DNA of 64,000 nucleotides, taken from contig NC_083388.1 of NCBI RefSeq assembly GCF_031755915.1, positions 24,955,001 to 25,019,000 of the forward strand. The letters run 5' to 3'. A model generated the notes under the pieces. That model had not been told where the DNA came from. It saw only the letters and a program-made list of their open reading frames with translations, and ran no database searches. The position numbers and the translations under genes were made by a program. Below, one piece after another: positions 48,745-60,498 of the stretch. Origin of the DNA: Ziziphus jujuba (Eukaryota > Streptophyta > Magnoliopsida > Rosales > Rhamnaceae). The first letter of the stretch is position 1. The number at the start of each line of letters is the position of its first letter.

Positions 48745-48823
48745 GTAATCAGTGGAGAAATTTAAAGTAAGAAGAAATTAGGACCCATTTTGTAATGAAG
48801 AGGCTGTTTGAAATTTAAGCGGC

Positions 48824-48870
48824 ATCATGGAGATTTTTTTTTTTTTTTTTGGATAAAAGATCATGGAGAT
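48824..48870 (-). repeat. Poly(T) mini-insertion with perfect 11-bp repeat (k)
   Basis: ATCATGGAGAT at 48824-48834 and 48860-48870 flanks a 25-bp insert, T16 followed by GGATAAAAG. Confidence 0.75.
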
Positions 48871-49257
48871 GTTTTGACAAGAAGAGTCTGAGTTGGGAAT
48901 TGCTAGCTGCTCTCGTTGTCTCGTTTATCCTTAATTAAATAATCTATTCTTCAAAAAGTTAAAGTATGACAACCAATTGACAAGAAAGAGCAACCATTTG
49001 CTGTCACTTTGGTATGATGGGATTAGACATTGTGCTAAGCCCTCATTGATTTCACTAATTAATATTAACTTTGCCAACGCATATGTATATGTCAGACTGA
49101 GATAACATTTACTATATTTAATCACTCTACTTGAAACATTTGAAAATTATCGTAACAATTTGACTTTTACGACAAAGGGAAGGGAATTACTAACATAGAT
49201 AGAATTACAAAGAGGATTCACAAAAACCATTGTGGATCTATGTTAATTAAAAATATA

Positions 49258-49606
49258 GGGTTAATTGCATTGGAAAAAATTTCATTTTTAGGTTTTTGAT
49301 TTTATCTTAATTATATTTTGATTCCATATTTTTGAAAATTTTTTATTAACCTACCATTTACTAACTTTTATCATTGATTTTAATAACTAAAGATAAGAAT
49401 TGTATTTTTATAATATTATTCGATTATAAATATTTATTTTTTTAATCTTTTTTGCTTTTTAATTTTTAAAATTAATTTATAAAAACTAATAAATAAATTT
49501 ATTCTGATAGATATAGAAATTAAATGGAAGCTAAAAATAATTTTCCAAAAATATAGAGTTCAAGTGTAATTATGAAAAAATTAAGGAAGCTAAATAAAAT
49601 TTACTC
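49258..49606. repeat. MITE-like inverted-repeat element
   Basis: The left arm (TTTTTGATTTTATCTTAATT, ATATTTTTGAAAAT) is inverted in the right arm (ATTTTCCAAAAATATAGAG, AATTATGAAAAAATTAAGGAA). AT-rich, no coding. It directly adjoins the next inverted-repeat element. Confidence 0.5.
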
Positions 49607-50298
49607 ATTGTATTTTGGTAGTTTCAAATTTTAGAATTTTACAATTTAGATTATCAACTTTTAAATTTGGCAATTTAGGCTTTGAACTATTCAATTTATT
49701 GCAATTTGGGCCTTGATTGGCTTTGATTATTGGATTTAATACACATCTTACATGGCTAATATTTAATTATATCAATTTTCTAACTATAACACGTTTTATA
49801 CGGCTAATATTTTATTGAATTTAATACATATCCTTGATTATTGAAATCTATAAAATTCTATTATAATCCATCAAATTCTTTAAAATCTATAATTTATTTT
49901 AAATTCATTAAACTCTATATTTAATACACTCCCTTAAAAAGTTATTAGATTTCCACTTTGGTATCTTTTATTTTTATTTTATTTTTCTAAAACAAAGGGG
50001 TGCAAATAACCTAGATAGTATTCACTTGTATCAAATTCTAAATTAAATGATATTTAGAATGTAAATTTCTTACAGCCAATTTTAAACCTTTGTAGTTTAA
50101 TATCTTATAGTTCGAAATTTAATATATTTAATATCAATCATATAATATAACTGTTAAACTATCTAAATCAAAAGTTAAAAAGGTTTAGATTATAATAAAT
50201 TAAAAAAAATCAAGAGCCTGAATTTTTAGGTTGAAAAAGTAAAAATACAAATTATAAAATCTTAAAATTAAAAATATTGGAATGTAATTAATCTTACC
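49602..50298. repeat. MITE-like element with long inverted ends, copy 2
   Basis: Related to 35812-36357: it shares strings such as TTTGGCAATTTAGGC-like, CAATTTATTGCAATTT and the TTATACAATTT-rich right arm ending in GGAATGTAATTAATC. The copies have diverged and the borders are approximate. Confidence 0.5.
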
Positions 50299-50437
50299 AA
50301 TATATCCTATTACTATGATTAACAGTAGAAAATTCTCCTCTCGTGGTAATTAACTTGTAGTGGAATGCTCTGATGGCACTTTAATTAAATCATTGACCCT
50401 GACTTTCTGATCAATATAGTTAATTATATTATTAATT

Positions 50438-50481
50438 AACCATTATTTTTATTTTTGTTTGAAAGAGAACCATTATTTTTA
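50438..50481 (-). repeat. T-rich mini-insertion with perfect 14-bp repeat (l)
   Basis: AACCATTATTTTTA at 50438-50451 and 50468-50481 flanks a 16-bp insert (TTTTTGTTTGAAAGAG). Same architecture as the other mini-insertions, with a shorter T run. Confidence 0.65.
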
Positions 50482-51734
50482 CTTCTAGTTCTTACATATT
50501 TGCATTCGGTTGCCTTATCAAATTTCACTCCAATCAACTAATGATTAATCTTTGGGATCTGGTATTAAGATCCCAACTGGAGCCACTGCTTGACCTTTCT
50601 ATTGAAGCACAAAATATCCAACTCATCCTGCTTCAACTTTTAATTTGTCACTGTAATTAAGGATTAAAAAATCGGAATTTTAACTGGATAGAAAATTTTG
50701 GTTTTAAATAAAAAGGATAAAAATTTTCAAATTTCTACCAAAATTTTTTATATTTTCATAAAAATTTTATTAAAATAATATCCATATCAATTTTTTCATA
50801 ATTTCTATAGATATTTTTGAAATTTATATTAAATTTATTTTTTAAAAATTTTTATTAAAAAATTAATAAATATTATTGATATTTAACTGTCTCCTTATCT
50901 ATTTTTGTTACCATTGTAAATTTACTATTTCTATAAATATTATAAAACAGATATAAACTATAATATAAACAAAAATATGTTAAATAAATTATAAATATTG
51001 TAAAAAGATGTGCAGATAATATATTCTCTAAAAATATGGCTAAATGAATTGATAAAATTTTTCAAATAGAGATTTATAGGTACGATTTCAAATTCAATAA
51101 TTAAATAATACTAATTTTGCATATAGTCAATCAATAATATATAATTATTATCTATAAAAATAATCACATCTAAAGCAAGATTCATATGATTGTCAGATTA
51201 ATAATTACATACAAAATTATTAAAAAAATATAATTTTTAATAACTATTTTACATATTTTGCATTTTAAAATGAGGATAAGAAAAAGACTGATAATTTGCA
51301 ACGACTTAGAAATTCTATATGGTATTGAGATAACATTTTATAACATATAATATTATTGTAATAATTATTTTAAATACCCCAATTAAAAAATATTTTTATC
51401 AAATATGTATTTTTTGTAAATTTTTTTTATCGATAACAATATATTTATGATAGTTCATACTTATTGTACACTATTAACTAAAAGAAATATGAAATCTATT
51501 TAATATTTTTATAATTTTATAGTCAATTTAATAATTAATTGATTAAATAATCTAATCCTAATATTTTAATAAAAATAAAAAATACAATAGCTACTGCTAT
51601 TAAAAAATTATAGCAAAGCTACAATAAGGAGGGATTGTTTAGATAATTCTTAAGTACGATAAGTGAAAAATGGATAAAATTATTGAAAAAAAGAGAGATG
51701 AATATTTTTTTTTATTTTAAACATCTAAAGTAAT
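50482..51734. other. AT-rich intergenic
   Basis: No gene is seen. 51630-51715 resembles 52845-52920 in direct orientation (AGATAATT.TTA, then GTGAAA.ATGGATAAAATTATTG), so it belongs to the repeat family of the next feature. Confidence 0.45.
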
Positions 51735-52930
51735 GAAAAATGCCTACCGCTTTTATTTTCACTAATTTTGCCTAACTTTCTTTTATCCTTTCTAATGAAT
51801 TACTTAAAATACCCCTTACCGTATATTCAAATAAATCCAAAAAAAGGGGGTTTGATTTACAACTATCATTATTGTCAAATATTACCAAGAAATTTGATAA
51901 CATAATTAACATAATCGGCACGTAGCTTTGCTACAATTTTGAATAACAGTAGCTATGATGTTATATATATATATATATTTCAAACATTCATCAAAGGGAT
52001 TTTTTTAAAGTTAAAAATGGGTAAGTTTAAAATTTATAAATCTAACAAGTGATACTTAGTAAACAATAATATCAGATTTTTTATTTTTATTTTGATGATA
52101 ATTTTCATTTTTATCTATAAATAGTTAAAAAAAAATATTACAAAATGAAAAAATAAAGAAAAATCAAGTAATTGGAGATAGGGTAGTTTTACTCTATTTT
52201 CTCCATATTCCTCCCCTAATTATACACCTTGGCCTATGGTAGGGGCTCCCTTCCTGATGAGGATGAGGTGTGTCATCTTTAATTTCAAACTGACATGTTT
52301 TTTTTATTCGTGATTCTTCTTAATTTTCTTCATTTTTCTCATTCTTTCCTCGCTATTTTTCATATATTCTTCTAATCATTTAAAAAAAAAATGAAATTAT
52401 CATCAAAGTAAAAGAAATTCGATAATATTGTTCATTAAATATCTATATTTAATTAATAGATTCATAAATATTAAAACTTGCCCATTTTTAACTAAAAAAA
52501 TGCTTTCATAAATATCCGAATATATATATATATATATTATAGAAAACATTATAGGTGTCATTATTTAAAAATTTTAGCAAAGCTATAAGTTACGATGATA
52601 TTGATTATTTTGTAAATTTCTTAGTAATATTAGACAATAAGAATGGCCGCAATCAAACTCATAATATATATATATATATATATATTATATAAAAAACATT
52701 ATAGGTGTCATTATTCAAAAATTTTACCAAAGCTATAAGTTACTATTATATCGATTATTTTGTACATTTTTTAGTAATATAAGACTATAATAATGGCTGC
52801 AATCAAACTCATTTTTTGTGAGTTTATTTGGATATTTGACAAGGGATATTTTAGATAATTTTTAGATAAGATAAGTGAAAGATGGATAAAATTATTGAAA
52901 ATAAAAGAGACGAACATTTGTTTTCGTTTT
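51735..52930. repeat. Long imperfect inverted repeat with a 220-bp loop
   Basis: The left arm (about 51735-52150) reappears inverted at about 52370-52930. The pairs include AAGTTAAAAATGGGTAAGTTT with the inverse of AACTTGCCCATTTTTAACT, and GTAGCTTTGCTACAATTTT with the inverse of AAAATTTTAGCAAAGCTA. The right arm holds this block twice in tandem (about 52528-52658 and 52690-52815). The loop (52150-52370) is less AT-rich and has no open frame. It resembles a foldback or long-TIR element; no transposase is seen. Its transcript would form a long stem. Confidence 0.65.
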
Positions 52931-53295
52931 GAACAAGCGACGGGTTTTTTGTGCTTTTCCCAAAGAAAATGAATGAGACATAGAGAGTTGGGCCTAGGCT
53001 ATTTGGGCTCCCCTCTTGTTACTTTCCATGCCACGGGCAGGGGAAGACGCAAGCATGCTTGGGCTTGTATGTTGGGTGGGCTAAAGGCCCAAATCCACAT
53101 AAGCTAATTTTTTTCATTTTTTAACTTTTTTTTTTTTTTTAATGAAAAATTGGTGGGGTTAGTTGCTTTCAGTTTCAGAAGACTTGGTTGCGGTGCAGGG
53201 TTTAGTCAGAGAGTTGCATGAGGTATGTATGATGGTGAATTTTAGGGGTTTGGGAGAGATATGAAAGACGAAGACTGAAGAATAAAAATCGGAAA
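52931..53295. promoter_or_regulatory. 5' flank of the CHMP7 gene
   Basis: Less AT-rich from 52980 to 53100, then a T run (53128-53142). The 53150-53295 part is likely 5' untranslated leader of the gene that starts at 53296. No clear TATA box is identified. Confidence 0.4.
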
Positions 53296-53763
53296 ATGGA
53301 ATTGGGGGACGTTCGAGAATTGATAAAGAAGGAAGTGCCGGATTGGGACGATGAAGTGCTGGCAAGGGCAAGATTCAAGGCCTTTAGCGGACAGAGACCC
53401 GATTGGCAACCCATTTACCTTTTCTGGAGAAATTTGATCCTCACCATAGCTCGCCATTTGGGCCTTGTTGTCCTCCGACCTTCCCAGGTTTTATTTTATT
53501 TTATTTTTTAAATATATATATATATATATATATAAAAGAATACTTTGGTTTTTAATTTCATTTTAATTGTTGTGTATTTTTAGATAAAGAAGGATTGGTT
53601 TAATCGAGGAGGCTTAACTCCTTTATGTCTTGACCATGTTTTGGTGAGCATTTGGACCCCAGAGCAACCATAATTTTTTCCTTGTTTAAGGAAAAAAAAA
53701 AAAAAAAAAAAATAGAATCCTTATCTAACCCTTTACCCAATTTTGTGGTTGTTTTTGTTTACT

Positions 53764-53801
<38 letters not shown>

Positions 53802-56525
53802 TATATATTTTCTTTTCAGTTTGTAATGTGTAATGAAGGTGACATAGTACGAAGTGCAGACCTTGTTGATCCAACGGCAGGGCGACTCTCTCAGATTTTC
53901 AAAAAAGTAAGAAATTTGATGGTTAGGCCCATCACAACTTGCCAAATCATGGACGAAGATGTTATCATTCTTTTGTCAGTATTGAAGGTAGGAATTGTCT
54001 TAAAACTGTTTATTCTTCAACTTCCATATTTATGTATTTCCTGCTCTACTTGCCATAAGCTAAGCTGATATACAACCACCATTTTAGGCAGATGAGTTCT
54101 CTTGTGAGGATCGGTCTTCAAATTCCCTCTTTTGGAATCTTGTTTGCCTAATTTATTAATCCTAAATAGTAAATATCACATTTTTTTTTTAACCTTTCAT
54201 GTGAACTGTTTGAATTGTTTCTTGTTAATAGATTACACTTTGAATGGGCGTAGTAGGTCAACGTGAAGTTGATTTTGAACATTCTAGTTTCAACTATATT
54301 ATGGAATGGTCATTTGTATACTTCTTACTCATAAAACTTTTTATTAATTTGTATTTAGGATAAAGCTGTTGATGTTGTCAAACTTTTATCTGAAAGTCAT
54401 TGGACGTCATCGTCTGTTATTACCTTGAGGAAGTTTCAGAACATTTGTGGAGGTGCAGATGAAGCATCTGCCATCTTGAGTTATTTGTCAGGACAAGGAA
54501 AAGCCCAGTATATCCAAGTTAATAAGGGAGAGATTATACAGGTAATGCATATGCTTTATTTTTTTTTATCTCTTGTTTGGGTTATTTTTTTTCATGAAAT
54601 TGTATTGGATTTATTAATTTTCTACATAAGGTTGGCCTTGGGATTGACACATAGTTTTGCACATAAATAAGTTGATTCGATGCTGAAAACATGGATAATT
54701 ACTTAACCTTATCAGACAGTCAAGATAGGATCCCAGACCAATTTCATAAATGATAAATTAGAGAAAAACTTGTAAAAGAAGCTACTCAAGAATTCAAGAT
54801 ATAATTTTTTTAATTTTTTGTATGGACAAGTAGCTCCAAAAATTTCTAGCGCATAAAAGCCTTCTTGCAAGTTCGTATTTAATCTATGTGGAGGCAATAT
54901 AGGTTTCTCTAGTTCCTTGAAAGACTTTCTGCTAATCTGGTATGCAAAAGTATTTTGTTTTCATGATCTGTGCTTTTCTGTTTTATAGGGTGTAAAAGTC
55001 TCCCTTTCTGCATCTGTCGCTTCTGGTTTTTCAAGTCTGGATTGTGATGTTTTATATTTAATTTGGACAACAGAAAAGCTTCAGCAACAACTTAATGCGA
55101 TTGACCAACGCTGTGAAAGGTAACTTTTTGTCGCTTGATAATGCCTTTAATGCAGAACTTTCTTGGTTGGGGATCCTAAAATTTACATTAATCTCAATTA
55201 CCATAGTCATGTTGATCTTAACCAATGTAGACATTAGACACTTGTGGTACTTCTCCAGACACTGGTAAGTGCATGACACAAATGTCACGAATTCTGTCTT
55301 ATGTGCATTCTTCTTAGTGACACACTCGTAAGAGACTATCGTAGGTTATTGTTTTTCATAAGTATAGTTTGTCATTTGTCAACCCATTTGAGATGACTGA
55401 CTGCCAGCAGGTTGGAAAGTGTGGTCAATATAATGGACCGTGTGGAAAACACTAGTGCCTGGTTGTCTATATATATGTTAGGCGTAGGATTGGCTAGAAA
55501 TTAATTGAAACTTTTATGATGTAAATATGGGGCCAACCAGTATATGCTTATTAGGCCAAGTGTGCTATTTGTGCAGGTCAAGAAAATCGGCACTAACTTC
55601 GTTGAATTTGGGAAACAAGAATATTGCTCTCAGGCATGCAAGGGCACTAAAGTTGGCCACTGACAGTAGAGAAAAATGTGCAACCCTCTTGAATAGAGTG
55701 GAGGAAGTCCTTCACGTTATTGCCAATGCTGAATCCACAAAGAAGGTACCTGCATCATTAAATATAATATTTGCTTAAGTTCTATGCCTTATTTTGACAG
55801 TTAAATCACAACAGATAACAAACAACTGAAAATCTTATTTGGACAGTTGTGTGCCTTATGTACTCTCAGTTGTGAAGTCCGTCTAAATCTTATAGAATTT
55901 TATTTTATTTTTTATCACCCAAGTTTAATGACTTGAGTTTGTTAATTGGACGAATTACCTAACCAAATCATCAGTTACGGAAAATAAGGTTCCCCATTTG
56001 GATTGTTGGCAGGCTTCAGAAGCCATCCGCATTGGAGCTCTAGCAATAAAGGAAAATAGGATTGGTGTTGAAGAAGTTCAACATTGTTTACAAGAACTTG
56101 AGGAGAGCATTGATTTGCAAAAGCAAGTAGAAAATTCTCTAGGTAATTTCTCCTTTCCCAAGTTATAAGGCGGGTCCAAGTTGTTGGTATGTAAGATTAC
56201 TTGGAATCTAGTCAATTTTACTCTTGTATCTAAATTCTCTTGTTCTATTGTAGAATTGAATTCACCATATTCATTAGCTGAGGACGAAGATACCGAAGAG
56301 GAGTTCAGGAAATTAGAGCAGGAAATTGAAAGTGCAGGCCATCATCATCCAATTCCAAAAGCTGAGGCTAAGAGTGCAGTTGTAGAAACGGAGGCATTGG
56401 AATCCAGTAAACAGCTAACTGAAGCTTTGTCAAATCTCAAGCTCGAGGATAATCCAGTGAGGACTCCAGCAAGTCCAAGCACTTCAGTGAACAGAACAAA
56501 AAATCTCAAATTCCAAGCAGCATAG
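53296..56525 (+). CDS. CHMP7: Charged multivesicular body protein 7 (ESCRT-III family)
   Basis: Eight exons with GT..AG borders in matching phase: 53296-53487, 53584-53643, 53820-53987, 54359-54541, 54989-55119, 55577-55745, 56013-56142 and 56254-56525. Together they give 434 residues with no stop. The N-terminus (VPDWDDEVLARARFKAFSGQ, DWQPIYLFW) and exons 2-4 (KKDWFNRGGLTPLCLDHVL, CNEGDI) match the winged-helix part of plant CHMP7. From about residue 235 comes the Snf7-like helical core (NKNIALRHARALKLATDSRE), and then an acidic end (AEDEDTEEEFRKLEQEIE). In animals CHMP7 links ESCRT-III to the inner nuclear membrane for envelope sealing; a similar role here is inferred. The first ATG is favoured because MELGDVRELIKKEVPDWDDE matches the usual family start. 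A GT microsatellite lies in intron 2. Confidence 0.93.
53772..53799. repeat. GT microsatellite in CHMP7 intron 2
   Basis: Fourteen GT units between a TA run and the 3' splice site of intron 2 (acceptor at 53819). It lies about 20 bp from the acceptor, so length changes could affect splicing. Confidence 0.9.
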
Positions 56526-57038
56526 CTAACATTTTGCTATTCATGAATATAATATGGCTCTGTTGTATAGCATTATATATTATATAATACTCTGATGCTT
56601 TTTTATATTAAATTTAATGGTCAGTACTTCAAAGAGTAGGTATGCTGTGCTGTCATCAATCACTGATGTTTCTGGAGTACTTTCCAAAATGTTTTTGCTG
56701 CAAATCTAGTATAAACGTGATTAGAGATTTCGAATCAAGAAACAACTGAGAAGACTGCAAATGCATCGTTATTAGGCCAACATTTTCGCTGCTACAATAA
56801 AAAGAGTCTGCATTCTTTTGCTGTACATCTGAAATTAAGTTGTTATATATATATCTGTGCATGAGTGCTGTACTGTGGCTAAGCAGAACATTGTTTTGAG
56901 TTTTGGTGGGTTCCCTGGAGAGAGAGAGAGAGACGTAAATTAAAAGGTCAATATAACAATATATATTCATGTTTATGAACTCTCTCTCTGTTGGTACGTG
57001 ATTGATTCAATGAATGGTACGTCTATGGTTATTAAAGT
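56526..57038. other. Intergenic space between convergent CHMP7 and PIF genes
   Basis: 3' flanks of two genes that point at each other. A GA run lies at 56920-56932. No separate gene; the two 3' untranslated regions probably fill it. Transcripts could overlap. Confidence 0.5.
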
Positions 57039-57586
57039 TTAAAATATATAGTAAATTAATTTGAAGGGATTCACCTGATGAGTAGAAGTTGATTGGGTAG
57101 TCCTGGAGCGCTCAACATGATTTGTAGGAGTGTTGTTGTTGTTGTTGTAAAACATATGGACGAAATGGGGGTTTGAATAATATTTGGAAGCAAAATAAGG
57201 CTGATCAAAAAGGGTGGTGGGCCTGGAGATAGCGGGTGGTACGAGGGAATGAAGAGGAATAGTATTGAAGGGAAGCAGATAAGCAGGGAAGGGAAGCATC
57301 TGAAATCCAGAATTATAAGGATTAGAATGACCACCAGTTCCAGTGCCAGCGCTAGTGCTAGTACTAGTACTAGTAGTCGTAGGGAAGCAGGGGAGTAGGC
57401 TGCTGCTTAGTCTCATCATCGATGGATCACACAAATGTGGCGCTCCAGCAGGCAGCATCATTTGAGGCGCCATAATCTCGTTTCCCATCGACAACATCTG
57501 CTTAATTATATGTATATATATATATATATATGATCGATATTCAATTAAGCTCTATATATAATTATATATATACAAAAAAACACGCG

Positions 57587-57639
<53 letters not shown>

Positions 57640-59777
57640 TCAATTAGTTATATTAACAACTTAATATCAATATTATATATATACCTGTAATTGACGCTGA
57701 AGTGTCTGGAGATACTCAATGGCCTCGTCAAGCATTGAAACTTTGTCCACCTTTCAGAATTCAGGCGCGCGCAATATTAGGAAACGTAAATAAGGAACAT
57801 GCATACATATATAGATGATAGATCTATACACATATCCAATATACAAACCTAGGTAGCTAGAACCGAAAAAAGCTAGCTCGCTAGCGTCATTATATATCCC
57901 ACCTTATTGCAATTGGGTAAGAGCTCTTTTAACTCCCGCATCTTCTTGTTGATGGTATCTCTTCGCCTCTGGTTATTAATATTAATAAAATAAATAAATA
58001 AACATATGTTAGCAATTTATCGCCTAACTACATACCGGTTTATTTATTTATTTTTAGGAACATGTCTAGCTAGCTAACCTTTTCGGACAAATTATGGATT
58101 TGTGCAGTTCGGTTTCTCTTGGATCTACCTCCTCCGGGAGCAACTGCTGCTTTTATAACAGCCTGAGCCTTGGGTTCATCTTCAACACTCTGAGTGTTGT
58201 TGGAACTGTAATTAGCCTACATATATATGTGTGTGAAAGAAAGAAAGAATGAATGAATGTGAAATTAATTGAAGTAGGTGCTTGTTTAATTTTGCACTTA
58301 CTTTACATGGATAGGCAGACTCTTCAGTGTCCTCAGATGTGCGCTTCAGAGGGTGTGCATGTGCGTGTGCGTGTGCGTGTGCTGGGCTATTTGAAGCTCC
58401 CAGAGAGCATACTGAAGCTGATGGAACAGAAGGAGGAGGAGATCGTGTGAAGTACTTTCCAGTTGCAGTTTGGGTTTTCGTTTTTGGTTTTGAGATTTTG
58501 GGGGTTTTCGTTTTCTTGTGGGGAAGTTGTTCTTCTAAGGCAACAACTTTGTTACCGAAAGCTTCAGAGTGCTCATCGGCTGGAACATGAGGCCGAAGGG
58601 ATAAGTAGTGTAGATCTAGTGGTTTGACGGTTGGATTAATTTGGAGATGTTTGACACTAGCAGTATTAGCAGTAAGCGATTCAAGATGATGGTTGGGAAC
58701 GATGCCTAAAGCATCCGGGCGCCTCTGATGATCTTTGTCCGTGACGATTGAGTACTTGGTAGCAGCAGCAGCAGCGGTGCAAGTGCAAGGTGTATTAACA
58801 TTAGTAGCTACATTATTAGGTTTAGGAACAGTTGCAAGTCTTATTCCACTGGAAAAGTGGGACAAGTCGCCGCTGTTCCTCCTACTCTTGTTCCACTTCT
58901 GGTTCGAATTCTTCGAATTCTTCTCTTGATGATTACTTGCTACTCCTACTCCTAGGAACCACTGGCCACCATAATGAGAATCAGAATGAGAATCATGAGA
59001 AGAATGAGAAGAATGAGAAGGAGTTGTTGTTGTTGTAGTAGTTATTTTATGAGCAACACAAGCAGCTTGGCGCTCTAGCACTACTTCTGGCAAGGAGGTT
59101 GAATCAATGTGATCACTACAATTCCTCCGTGGGAAAGCTCTCAGCCGATGATTAGTCTGAGTGATTGTTCTCTCCAACTTCGATGCATCGTTAATATTCA
59201 CTGCTGGTTTTAAATGTGCATATTCATATTCTGGACATTCATTTTCATATTCTGCACAATCATTTTCATTTTCGTATTCTGGAACAATACGGCAATCATT
59301 ATTATTCCCAGTGGCCGCCGTGGCAGCAGCAGCAATTTTTTCTGAGTAGAACTCATGAGAGTGGTGAGGATGAGGGTGAGGTTTGTAATGATGATCAACA
59401 CTAGGAGTAGTATATTTCAAACCATGATCACAATCCTCTGTTGCTCTTCCAAAATTCACAATGCTCCCTAACTTGCCTCTCTTTTCTCCTTTAGCTTCAA
59501 CAATATCACTTTTCCACCTGCAGGATGGTCCTCTCACTTGGATCTCACCTTTTTCCCATACTAACTCCATAAACTCCTTCTCATACCTGAATAGTTAATT
59601 AATTTTTTAAAAGTTTTAAATATTAATTATATGGAATACTATATCCCTAGATATAAAAATAAATAAGTAAATAAATTAAACACATTATTATATAATACAC
59701 AAACGCGATCGATACACGTACATAGAGGCTGCAGCGAAGGAGGTGGATGTCATCCTCGGCTGAGTTGATTTTCGCAT
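57039..59777 (-). CDS. Phytochrome-interacting bHLH transcription factor (PIF family)
   Basis: Six exons on the minus strand: 59777-59722, 59586-58302, 58216-58079, 57968-57903, 57750-57685 and 57497-57039. They are in phase and give about 689 residues. The bHLH core is [36 protein letters not shown], then [20 protein letters not shown]. It keeps the His-Glu-Arg basic residues for G-box binding. [18 protein letters not shown] follows as in PIF proteins. Near the N-terminus [15 protein letters not shown] matches the active-phytochrome-B-binding motif, but the usual GQ is GE. Exon 2 has a His-rich stretch and an (HA)n tract. The family acts in the nucleus in light and shade responses. The start is uncertain: the first in-frame Met lies at the edge of a transposon copy, another is at 59753. 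The last exon has a possible donor (CAG/GTGAAT, about 57076), so a further exon is possible. Confidence 0.85.
57586..57640. repeat. CA and TA compound microsatellite in a PIF intron
   Basis: An ACGCGCACG start, a CA run (about 57590-57620) and then a TA run to 57639, in the last intron of the PIF gene. Confidence 0.9.
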
Positions 59778-60498
59778 AAAAAGGCAGGGCGGGAAGCTTT
59801 CCCACCTTTTTTTTTGGCGGGAACATGAAGTTTCAACGACCAACCACTGTTGGTCACTAAAAGTATTTATAAAGGACCAATATATTAATCACTAATAATA
59901 TAACTTAAAATTTTTTTTTAAGGAAAAATAGCAAATAATGTTAGCATAAGGCATTCCACGACCAAATTATTTTGGGTGGTCAAATGTTATATTTGTGACG
60001 AAAATATTGGTCACTAAATAGAATTTAAAATAATAAAATATAAAAAAAAAGTTTATAATAGGTTTGGTTTAATGCCGTCAGTGACCAACTATGTTTGGTG
60101 AGTAAATGCAAGGGCGGGAAACCATCCACATGCTTTTCCATTTTAGCGGGAAGTGAGAACCTTGACTAAATGTAAGAAAAAGAAACATGAAATTGGTAAT
60201 TTAATGGTTTGAGCTACCATGTCAGTGGCTAGTAAATAGATACAAATGATGTTAATAATAATATTAATAAAATAATCCACAATGAAGCTGCATTTTGTAA
60301 AGAAATATTTACTTAAAAAAATAAAAACAGATTTTATTTATTTTTTTGTATTTTTGGTTACAATCCCGATAGATCCATTTTTGGATGGATGATCCCCATA
60401 AAACCCTTTAGATGATAAAATTGCATCGGCCCTATTTCCTTTCTAAAACTCTCTCCAAGAGTTGTGCTGCCCCCTTTGGATTGCCTCACCTCTCTGAC

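Noticed and set aside
58253..59404. Several plus-strand frames of 62-87 codons
   Set aside because: Antisense to PIF exon 2, where biased codons (His, Ser, Thr runs) leave the other strand open.
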